This document shows positions 1 to 10,313 of a stretch of 64,000 nt of DNA, piece after piece. Position 1 is the stretch's first letter. Each line of letters starts with the position of its first letter. The notes beneath the pieces are model-generated. The model saw only the letters and a program-made list of their open reading frames with translations, did no database searches and was not told the origin of the DNA. Source of the stretch: Quillaja saponaria. Its lineage: Eukaryota > Streptophyta > Magnoliopsida > Fabales > Quillajaceae. The translations under genes were made by a program, and so were the position numbers. Location of the stretch: positions 32,175,235 through 32,239,234 of the forward strand of contig CM055607.1 in NCBI GenBank assembly GCA_029379385.1, given 5' to 3'.

Positions 1-2637
1 ATATTCAGTATAGAAAACTGAGGGTCTGTCAATAGCTCATTCAAAGGAATGTAAAACCCTTACCAAAACAATCTTAAGGTTCTGTTCAAAGTAGGTAAAT
101 ATGACTTCTTTCAGTTTGTTAGGGTACTGTTAAGTTGCTTTCTGAGACATCATGTAGGATCCAAATGGGGTTCTGATTAAGCATATTCTTTGTACGAAAC
201 AGTCGTGCTTTGAAGATTTAATCTGTCTCAAAAACTGAAAAGGAAAAGAGATAGAGCACAATAGAATGAAAGAAGATAAAAGGTTTCTCCTGCTGCGCAG
301 TTCGTCAATGTTGAAGACTTAAATTTAAGGTTTGATAGAGTTTTCATGAATTTGACAGAATCTACACAGAGTACCTATCTTGACATTGTTCTTACCAACT
401 ATTTGAAATTTTACTCCTTCTAATTATGATTTGAAATCAGTTTTCAATATATTATTTCCCCTCTGTTGATGCTCTGTGTCTAAGAAATGGACTTCACATC
501 ACCATATATTGAGTTGGCACCGGAAATTGTTCTCACAATCGACACTTCTATCATATTTGCTTCAATGTCACCTTCATTTTCTACCCTTCTTAGTTTCTTG
601 GGTTCAGGTCTTATGACCTATTCTGAGGTTATTTAATTCTCCATTCCTTGGAGCCAATGCACAAGGTGATTCTTTCACATTGTACAGTTTAGTAAGTTGC
701 AACACAGTAAGAAAGACTAGCAGACAGTCTACCAGGAAACTCTAAATTAATAAGGTATTTAGAGAAAAAACAGCCTAAGGATATGCTATGAATGATCCAG
801 CTATCAATATATATCAAGAAATATAACATAAACAAAACTGGTGTTATGATGATGAATAACTATGACCATTCAATCAGAAAAGGACAAACAAAATGTGGTC
901 GTATCTCCAAGCAACAACTGCATCTTTGAACATGACTATAGGTCTAAAGAAAGATAGATGATCATGCCAAAAAGAAGTTTCTTTCTAATTTGGCAGGGAG
1001 TTAACTTATTTGTGGATAAAGTAAGGCCATTATAATGGAGTAATATTCAAAGGACAGAGAACTATTACCAACTTCTATGCACTACCTCGTTCTGAGCATC
1101 ATCCTCATATAATTCATGCTCCAGCCATCAGTAAGAAGTGGATGGATTCAAGTTGACCATTATTGACAATGCTCCACATTGTAAGGGCCTCCTCCCATGT
1201 TTAGTTACACCCGCATACTTCTAAGAAAGGTACCACTTCAATATATAACAAATAGAATCAAATGCTGTCATGAAAAATTACACAATCTTGTTTAATTTCA
1301 TAGCAAGGGGTTTATGGTGCCAAGTATTTTTTTTTTAGATAAAATCGTTCCATATTGATAAAGGAAATTTTTACCACTTCTGCTTTTGGAAAATTTATCA
1401 ATAATGAAAAATATAAAAGGGAACGGAAATAAGGTGTAAATTTGCAATCCAATAATAGAGTCGTCTTTTTACAATAGTATGTATAAACAATAAACATCTT
1501 CTGAGATAGAATTGGATAAAAGATTCCAACTTTTTTCAACTTCCAGTTCAAGACCATCCAAATTTTAACAAAAAAGGCATGACTCAGAGCTGAATCAGCA
1601 ACCTCATAAAATAAAAATCCGTATCACAATTTGTGAATTCGGACACATAAAGGCATCCCTTTTCTACATCGAGTTGGTTACATATCACAGGAAAAGAAAG
1701 AATCAAACTATCTTAATCCATTATGGACAATTTGATTATAACATACAGAAAAAAAAAAAAAATGCAAAATTGAGATGCAATCTGCCAAATTAGATACTCA
1801 GTCCAAATTGGGAAAATATAGCAAAATATAGAGAGAGAAAAACTCAGGCTACGTAGCTTGAACAGGGAAATAAAACTCACAGCACGAAAGAAGAGTTATG
1901 CCATTGCTGACTGAAGCAAACTTTGATGGTTAACCGCGTCAAACATTTCGGTGAGAGCGAGCAGCGAGTGAAGGAAAACCGAAACCTAAAAACATCCAGT
2001 TAAGGCAGTGAGTGAAGACCCAGTAACAGACCGAGACTCCACAAGTCTAGCTCAGCCAATGGGGCAAAAAGTAAATACACTGCCAATACATTCACCATGT
2101 CAATTCATTCTCAATATGTATTTTTGAATTAGTTTATGAACTTTCTTTTACTAATATAAAAACCTTCTCAAAATGTCATTTGTTTCTCTGAACTTTAAAT
2201 TAATTTTAGAAAAATAACAAAATCAATTAAAATATCAAGTTAAAACTATTACCACAAGTCATAAATTTTGGTTCGCAACTCTTTCGAAAATTTAAAATCA
2301 GTTTATCAACATCTAACTTTTATTCATAACAAAAATGTGTTAATTAGTTTAACCACGAATAGAGTCTCTTATCCTTGTCTATTCAAAGGTGATATTAAAT
2401 TTAACATACATATAAGATATAATAGAAAAATTATAAATTGAAGAGAATAGTTACCTTCCGTTTTATAACCTCTATCTCTACCTGGGACTCTTATAACTCT
2501 GACTACTAAGAGATATTAGAATTCAAATTTATTATGTACGGTCATAATAAATAATATTCAGATATTGATGGATATTACATGTGCAATAGAGATCATAAGT
2601 GTTATTGGATTAATCATTTCCGTGTCTTGGAATAAAA
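1..2637. other. Intergenic / possible upstream part of a gene off the left edge
   Basis: No open reading frame here looks like protein. The composition of about 1–2050 is more balanced than the AT-rich DNA that follows, as expected for an intron or leader. On the minus strand, about 2050–1870 is less AT-rich and ends in a good donor (GTGAGT, reading GCT|GTGAGT near 1878–1883). A short minus-strand ATG frame starts at 1946 and stays open up to that donor. This could be the first exon of a minus-strand gene whose body lies beyond position 1. Nothing else is recognised. Confidence 0.3.
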
Positions 2638-3690
2638 TTGAAAATATAATTTATTTAATTTAAATGAATTTTATAATTTAATTTAATTTAAATAATTTTT
2701 TTTTATAAAAATAATATTTACAAAATTTAATATAATTCTCTTATTTGAAAAGAGTTTATTTTATTTTAAATATTTTTTTCCAGTGCCCTCAATTTTTTTT
2801 ATAATTAAAATTGTTCAATTAAAAATCTAAAGACTTGGAGATTAATTATTGTTTAATGAACAAAAAAAAAAAAAAAACAAGTTGACAAGAAAAAAAAATT
2901 GAAAGTTGAGTAGGTGAACATGTGAGATGAAGTGAATAGGTTCTCTTTATTGATTTATTTAAGTGAAAAATATCTGTAATATTAATGACAAAATATTAGT
3001 TGAAGTGAAAAAAAAAATGAATAACTTATTTTAAATGAATTTTATAAAATAAAATATAACTTATTTTTTGTGTGGAAATTCTTAATTAAGTAAAATATAA
3101 ATTTTATTTAAATTTTACACCATTTCATTTGTTATAAGCATAAAAAGTGTAGAATTTATGTTGAAATAATTGAATTCTACACTTTTTTTAGTTTAAATTC
3201 ACCATCCATGAATCATTTTTTTTTTTTTCGTGCTTAGGTTAGAAATGAAAAAAAACATAAAAATCATAGTACTTTAGCCTTTAGAGAATCGAATCATTCT
3301 TTGCTGTTTTATGTGGTTTGGTAGGTTCTCACAAAATCCATAAAGCTGTATGGATTCTGGCCTAATGCAGCTTCCGAACAAGAGGGAGGCGTCAAACTCT
3401 AACAACCCCATCCGTTTAGAAATCCATAGCGAATATAAATGTATTCAAGCTTTGTTGCTTTGTGTCGTGCTTCAGTACCAAAATTATGTCATCTAGAAAT
3501 TATAATAATTGGCAGCCACTTGAAGAATTAATTCTCAATTTTTCTTTTCATCCCCTCTTGGGGTTGGGGTTGCTTCATAAACTTGTTTTCTGTTGAAAAA
3601 GAAGAATGAATGAGATTAACAGACAAAAAAGTTGAAAATAAAAAACTTTATGTCATGGTTTGCTGGTGTCCTATTTACATCAAGTATAAA
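2638..3690. repeat. 1.05-kb tandem duplication, copy 1
   Basis: This is the left copy of a direct repeat; the second copy lies 1,054 bases downstream. Shared landmarks include a T-rich start, an AACATGTGAGATGAAGT block, a GCAGCTTCC…AACAAGAGGGAGG block, GGGGTTGGGGTTGC and the closing TGCTGGTGTCCTATTT at 3661. Copy 1 carries about 40 bases near 3441–3485, including GCTTTGTTGCTTTGTGTC, that copy 2 lacks. No coding frame or transposase is seen. The outer boundaries are accurate to a few tens of bases. Confidence 0.9.
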
Positions 3691-4743
3691 ATAAAAAATA
3701 TAACTCATTTAAGTTAAATGAATTTTATAATTCAATTTCATTTAAAATGAATTTTCTTATTTAGAATAAAATAAAATATATTAAAATTCAATCTAATTCT
3801 CTTATTTGGAAAGAGTTCATTTATTTAAATATTTTTTTCCATACACTCAATTTTATTTTATTTTTATAGTTAAAATTGATCAATTAAAAATAAAAATATG
3901 TAGATTAATTGTTGGTTAATGAACTCAAAAAAAAAAAAAAGTTGAAGGAAAAAAATTGAAGTTAATTAGGTGAACATGTGAGATGAAGTAATGGTTCTCT
4001 TCACCAATTTATCTAAGTGAAAAACATATATAGTGTTAAGGACAAAAATATTATTTGACGTGGGAAAAAATAATAACTTATATTAAATGAATTTTACAAA
4101 ATACAATCTAACTTACTTTTGGTGTGGAATTCATAATTAAGTAAAATGTGAATTTTATTGAAATTTTATACCAACTTAGTTGTCATAGACATAAAAATAG
4201 TAGAATTTATTTCGAAATAATTGAATTCTACACTTTTTTTGGGTTTAAATTCACCATCTATGAATCAAATTCTCTTTTCTTTTTCTTTTTTTTCTTTTTT
4301 TCTTTTTTTGTGCTTAGTTTAGAAATGAAAAAAAAAGAAGAAGAAAAAAAACATAAAAATTATAGTACTTTATCCTTTAGAGAATCGAATCATTCTTTGT
4401 TGTTTTACGTGGTTTGGTAGGTTCTCACAAAATCCATAAAGCTGTATGATTCTGGCCTAATGCAGCTTCCAAACAAGAGGGAGGTGTCAAACTCTAACAA
4501 CCCCATCCATTTGGAAATCCATAGCGAATATAAGTGTATATGTCATCTAGAAATTATAATAATTGGCAGTCACTTGAAGAATTAATTCTCAATTTTTCTT
4601 TTCATCCCCTCTTGGGGTTGGGGTTGCTTCATAAATTTGTTTTCTGTTGGAAAAGAAGAATGAAAGAGATTAACAGACAAAAAAGTTGAAAATAAAAAAC
4701 TTTATATCATGGTTTGCTGGTGTCCTATTTGCATCAAGTATAA
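3691..4743. repeat. 1.05-kb tandem duplication, copy 2
   Basis: This right copy matches 2638–3690 with scattered substitutions and small indels. In the 100-base block beginning GTTCTCACAAAATCC, only about five positions differ by eye. The closing landmark TGCTGGTGTCC is at 4715. The copy lacks the insert present near 3441–3485 of copy 1 and has a longer C/T-rich run near 4270–4310. The short reading frame across that run is an artefact of the low-complexity sequence. Confidence 0.9.
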
Positions 4744-7540
4744 GTTATTCATCTTTTATTAGTTACTTCCTTGGTAGTGTACATTTTCTATTTTTTTTTA
4801 ATGAGTTTTCTTAAACTCAATTAACTAATAAACATATTATATAGTCTTAACTCCACTAACTAATAATATATTTTAATATCTTGACTAAGTTGATGTGATT
4901 CTTATAAAATTAATACGATTAACTTAAATAAACTTTCATGAAATGATTGAGTATTTTTTATTAAAAATTGAATTTTTGAAGAGTAAAAGAGAACAAACTA
5001 TAGCTATGCAGCTAGCTAGCACATAATAAATGCAAAATAAACGTAAAAATATTATACATTAACTTTTCTATCAGAACAACTCAACTCGAAGTCATTAGTT
5101 CATTTATGGTCTTGAACTTGGTACTCAAACATGCACTGCAGAATGAGTAAAGAAAATTAGAAAGATTTAGAGGTTATTTTAAGATATTAATATGCATATT
5201 ATCCAAGATTTATAAGTGCATATAAATAAATAGTAAATTTTTTATTAATTTTATCTTCTAATTTATTTTAAATATATTTAATAACAATTTGTAATCTACG
5301 TATCAAAACCATTATTTAAAAGAATATGTTAACTTTCATCCATCACATCATTGTCTTTTTGAAAGATTACAAATAAAAAAAATATATAAATAACATTACG
5401 TCTATTCTAATTATTTTACTCTTAGTTTTGAGTTCAATTTGTGTTCATCCAATAGAAAAGTAAATTAACTCTAATTTCAATGATTAAACAAAATTATCTT
5501 CTCCCGAAAGAAACAAAACAAAACAAAACTGTGCCATATATATATATATATATATTTATTATTAGTTTTGTGGAACAAGTAACGCGATATTTATATATTT
5601 ATTAATAATTAATTTAAATATTAAAAAATTATTATTTTTAAATAATTTAAACATAAGATTATTTTGAAAAAGATTATAAATAAAAAAATAATTAATACAA
5701 TAATATTATAATCATAAAAATTTTATTTTAATATTTTTTAAAAAAAAATTAATTTATAATATTATAATTATTTATAAATTATTAAATTAAAAATTCAGAA
5801 AATTAATATTAATTACTATTATTATATAATTATTAAAAAATTATAAATTTAATAATATTAAAAAAAATTAGGATAAAAAAATAATAACCATTAAATAATT
5901 ATAATTATATTAATATTAAAATAACATAAAATTATGATAGTAGTAAAATAAAAATTAGAATATTCAAAGTAAAATAACAATTAGGAAATATTTATGTAAT
6001 AGTAAAAGTTGGTATTTAAGAAAATAAAATTTCTTCCATTAATAGTTAAAATATCAATTTATAATAACATAAACTATACTCTAAATATTTTTAATTAATA
6101 GTATCTAAATTTTTTTTCATAAATTTGAAAATAATTAAAATATATTATATTTATTAAGAACTTATCAAATAATTTTTTTCAAAAATTCAATAATAACTAA
6201 CAATGACAGATAATTATTTATAAAATATTTTTTTTTATAATTAAAAAATTAAAAAATAATATTATAATCATAAAAAATAATATTATAATCTTTTAATTTA
6301 AATAAATTTTAAAATTTTAATTCTTAAATTTAAGAAAAATTTTAAAAATTAAGATTATTAGGTATTTATTAAATAAATAAATAAATAAATATAATTATTT
6401 AAAAAATTATAAATTTATTAATTTTGAGAAGAATTAGTAAAAAAAAATTTAATAATCCTTAAATAATTATAATTCTATTAATATTAAATAAAAAATAATA
6501 ATAATTTATTGAAATCAAAATTACAATTAAACATAATTATATAATTCAAAGTTCAAATTCATAAGGATATAGAAAAAAAATAAAAAATCTAACTCCTAAG
6601 CTCTTTTATATATAATATAGATTAAATAAAATTACTTGCAAGCAAATCAAACACGGAGATGTTAATTAAAATAGCTTTAATTTGCTTGTTGAGTTATCTT
6701 TCTCCTTTTTGCATCAATGACAAATGTGACGATTAATATACTATGAGCTGCAAAGACAGGAGATTGTTAAGAACTAGTATATGTTTAAGAAAATGAGGGC
6801 AAGATGGGATCTCAAAAGCACCAAAAACGAACTTGAAACATGAGATTGAAATCATGTCACTCAAAACCCTGACATTAATATCTAATGTCTGTCAAGATTC
6901 CCCGGCATAATTCGACAGTGAGGAAGAAAATCCAAATGTGCTCATTTCAAAACTAGTTTATATATATATATATCAATCACACTTTCACCCAACCAATTAA
7001 ATTGGAATATATGGCCAAAAAAAAAAAAAAAAAGGTAAAATTCATATTCAATGAATGAACCAACCAAGAAGCATTGAGAGAAAAAACATAATGAAAATTA
7101 GCCCAAACTCTCAATAAAAAAAGTTCATTCTTCCTTTTCTTTTTCTCAAAAAAAAAAAACAAACAAGAAAGCAACACCCGCAATTGGGAGGACTAATTAA
7201 TGAGAATATAAGCTTGCAAGACTCTTATGTCCAATAAATAGACGGGAACATTGGAAATTTCGGACAGGGAACAATTAATTTTTGTACAGAGCAGTGTATA
7301 TATTGTATGCCCACTTCCATATATATATATAAATATAGAACAACATTTGAGAATGGAACACATGCAATGAAATGGGAAAAACAGAAATAATTAAGAGCTA
7401 ATTAATCAGTGCAAACCTCTCATTCTTCATGTTTTCCACAGGGAATACCCAAAAAAAGGGCATGTCAAAGAAAGAGTTGTAGTAGGACAGAAGTTATGAC
7501 AATATTCAATTAGCTCTAGCAGCTAGCTAGGTCTTCCTTT
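4744..7540. other. AT-rich intergenic DNA
   Basis: No gene is seen. From about 5200 to 6600 the sequence is almost entirely A and T, with long runs of A, T and AT dinucleotides, for example around 5540–5556. Such DNA could act as a matrix-attachment region or be a decayed transposon, but no terminal repeats or coding remnants were found. The part at 6600–7540 is less extreme and lies directly downstream (3' side) of the first MIR167 hairpin on the minus strand. It may hold the 3' part of that primary transcript. Confidence 0.5.
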
Positions 7541-7650
7541 TCGTGATCCCATCAACAGTTGAAGTTGCCATATGATCCGATCTTTCCTTGATTGGATACA
7601 AGAGGAAAGTTTAGATCATGCTGGCAGCTTCAACTGCAAGTGGTTCACGA
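7541..7650 (-). ncRNA. MIR167: MIR167 precursor hairpin (copy A)
   Basis: The minus strand of 7612–7632 reads as the 21-nt miR167, beginning TGAAGCTGCCAGCATG and ending ATCTA. It forms the 5' arm. The 3' arm (minus strand of 7558–7580) reads GGATCATATGGCAACTTCAA, a typical miR167 star. Pairing continues outward (TCGTGA at 7541 with TCACGA at 7645) and inward (CTTTCC with GGAAAG around the loop), so the whole 110 bases fold into one stem-loop. miR167 is known to direct cleavage of ARF6 and ARF8 mRNAs, limiting auxin response in flowers and roots. Only the minus strand makes sense, because the plus-strand product would not be miR167. Upstream lies a TATTTATA element near 7785–7793 that could serve as a TATA box. 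Confidence 0.94.
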
Positions 7651-7782
7651 CAAACATGTGATTATATATTTCGTCCCCAGGAGAGAAAGAGAGAGCTGTA
7701 GAGAGAGAAAGAGAGAAATTTGAAAGCAGCTGGCTCATTAGGATGGATATAAAGGTAGATGCTGTAGAAGAAAGGAGAGGAA

Positions 7783-7796
7783 AGGGATATAAATAG
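7783..7796 (-). promoter_or_regulatory. Possible TATA element for MIR167 copy A
   Basis: On the minus strand the sequence reads CTCTATTTATATCCC, about 150 bases upstream of the mature miR167. The spacing suits a start site just before the hairpin. The match to the TATAAATA consensus is imperfect in this orientation, and AT-rich plant DNA gives many such matches by chance. Confidence 0.25.
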
Positions 7797-8512
7797 AGGC
7801 TAAAACTCAAAAAGCATGCCTCACATCATCTGTCTAAGTGAACTGAAAAGCTTACTTATGTTGATAATCAATAAAATTGTTGTTAACAGAGAACAGATGG
7901 CAGCTATACCTGTGTGGTCCAAATTAAAGTAAGACAAAATGAATATTATGATGACCACAGTAGTTATATACCACCATGCATATCAAGGCATTTTGAGCAG
8001 TTCTATAAGTTTTTCTTTAGAAAGCTTTTATTAACTTTAGGTGTGTGTCTCTATGTCTCTGTCTCTCTCTCTCTCTCTCTATGCCTTGCTCACCCCTCAG
8101 CCCTCCCAAGAGTGCACATCACTAGCTAGTAACTTAATTTGTGGGGGGGACCATCTGCATGGCTTCCTACAAATGTAAGAAAAAAGAAAGCTAAGTATCT
8201 CAATTACCTAACCAAATCATGTGATTCTTTCTAGATCTCTCTCTCCTGGCCTCTTCCAGGCCCCCAGTCCCCCTCACCCCCTCACCCCCCTCACCATTTT
8301 TATAATTCCTTACAAGTATCTTCTCTTTGTTTTGAGAATATAGCTTTAATTTCATCTTCTTTCCTTTTTACTTTATAAACATGGGATGCTATTTTTGCCA
8401 GAGGCTTAATTAATCCTTCTGAATATAACTGGTGTCACTTGCATATTAAAAGTAGTCTTAATTAGAAAAGACATTACTAAACCTTAAGGAATTGTTTATC
8501 CAAATAGTTAAT

Positions 8513-8517
<5 letters not shown>

Positions 8518-8544
<27 letters not shown>
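8518..8544. repeat. (AT)n microsatellite
   Basis: This is an uninterrupted alternating TA run of about 27 bases in the spacer between the two MIR167 hairpins. Confidence 0.9.
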
Positions 8545-8548
<4 letters not shown>

Positions 8549-10206
8549 TATACTCCCTTTCTCTCAAGACATGAGATAAAAATTTGAAGGAGTTTGTAAA
8601 AAATGAAATTATACGTATTCTCCATTTATTTCAAGATTTGAGAGTTTAAAATTTAAAAGAGTTTGTAAATAAATAAATAAATTTAATTTTTACTTGAACT
8701 GATTTTATTTTTTTTTTTAAAGACATTACAAGTTTACAATGTAAAAACCGGAAGTCCAAGTTTTAAGTTTCGAAGGATTGAAGTGATCCACAAACAGATG
8801 TCTTTAATTAACATAGATAACAGAGACTGATTTGTAAAGTTTACTGGTATATTGACATTGTTTCTTTCAAGTTGTTTTAGTCTCCTTGGTAGGTTTGGGG
8901 CAGATGGAACCAATAGATGCATGCAGAGTCATCAGCATCAGCTTTATATAAGAAAGTGGAAAACATAATATTCTAAAGGAAAAGTTTCCCAACATATCAG
9001 CTTCAGTAGGGGATTCTAATTAAATCCATTATGAATGTACATCTAGTTATTGACAAAGATTATAATTTTCTTTAATTTAACCTTTTCTCTTTAGATTATA
9101 ATACTTTTTCAACATAAAAAAATATAAAAAAATAAAGTAAAACTTCTACCAAATGTCACATTCTTACCACTTGATTTAAGTAGAATATATTTTTTTTTTC
9201 TGTTTATAGCATTTTTTTTATCACAATTATCTTCCATATATTTAGATGCTTTCTACATTCACATTCATTTTGTCACAATTATCTTCTATATATTAAATCT
9301 TCTCTTTCTAAACCTATAATTATAAATTGCAAACGTAATGACACCTCAAGGAATAGGTTTATAACAAATATACTTTCATAGAAATTTTATATCTTATGGA
9401 TCAATTTTTCCTTAATATAGAAAAAAATGTCAACTATGATGACAAATCATTGAACTATAAAAATAATCATTTTTTATTTAATGAAAATAATTATGTAACG
9501 TTATGTCAAATGTTGGCAATGGAGCTTTGAACTTTTTTTCTTGTAATACGATATGATTGAGACATACATATATAGAACTATTCTAACCAAAATATTCAAC
9601 ATCTCCGAACAAGGTAAGAAGCAATTACATCAAGGACCTTATTCATTTGGAGCCAGATAGTGAAGACAAAGATTGTTAACCAGAACTGTTAGTTTACCAA
9701 TTCGCCCTTTAACCTCATTTAGGAGATACTAGCTCAGTATTATCCATAGATTTCAAAAAGGTGGATGAGAAAGATCATTAGCATGCTGTAACAGGACATT
9801 GGAAAACTGAAGACACTGTTGACAAGGACTGTTTGGTTTACCAACCAACTTGGATTACTGTATAACACGGGAAAACCAGGAACTTGGAACCTGCAGAACA
9901 GCATTGACAAGCAAAGAAAATAGAAGTTAATCTCTATGCCTTTCAACTTACATTTTGGTCAAGAAAGAAATTCAAACCAGATTGGCATAAACTATGGGGA
10001 TTGGGGAAAAGAAAAGAAAATGGACAAAAGAAATTAATAAAAAGCAAGTTATAAAAAGAAAAAGGTTAAGAGTAACGCACGCCTGGAGAAATAGAAAATC
10101 AAAAGAGAAGGAATATACCATACTAGCAGCAATTTCTCATACTTTTTGCTTTTACTTTCTTTGCTCATAAATAAAGGATTATTAAGAATCTATTGCGTCC
10201 CCAAAT

Positions 10207-10313
10207 AGGAATAAGTGAGGCTGTCAGAGCATGACCTAGTTAGGGTTAGTGATCTCTCTTTCACCAGGACACTAACCAGAGCTAGATCATGCTGGCAGCT
10301 TCACTTTTTCCTT
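10207..10313 (-). ncRNA. MIR167: MIR167 precursor hairpin (copy B)
   Basis: The minus strand of 10283–10303 is again the 21-nt miR167 (TGAAGCTGCC…GATCTA) in the 5' arm. The 3' arm (minus strand of 10215–10239) reads CTAGGTCATGCTCTGACAGC followed by CTCAC, a second well-known miR167 star type. Inside, GGTTAGTG pairs with CACTAACC to form the upper stem. Outside, AGGAATAAGTGAG pairs with CTTCACTTTTTCCT. This copy shares the mature sequence with copy A, but its star arm and loop are unrelated, so the two are separate family members and not a recent tandem duplication. Its expected targets are ARF6 and ARF8. A run of TA repeats at about 10668–10682 is the nearest TATA-like sequence upstream. Confidence 0.96.

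Larger units (their letters stand above)
7651..10206. other. Spacer between the two MIR167 hairpins
   Basis: No protein-coding frame is credible. The region holds a (CT)n tract near 8058–8078, a C-rich block of repeated CCCCTCA units at 8266–8294 and an (AT)n run at 8518–8544. Part of it is probably the promoter of copy A and the 3' part of the copy B primary transcript, since both hairpins read leftwards. No further hairpin with a recognised miRNA was found. Confidence 0.5.

Noticed and set aside
4148..4420. A 90-codon plus-strand frame
   Set aside because: It lies across the T-rich run of the tandem duplication copy 2; phenylalanine and lysine runs only.
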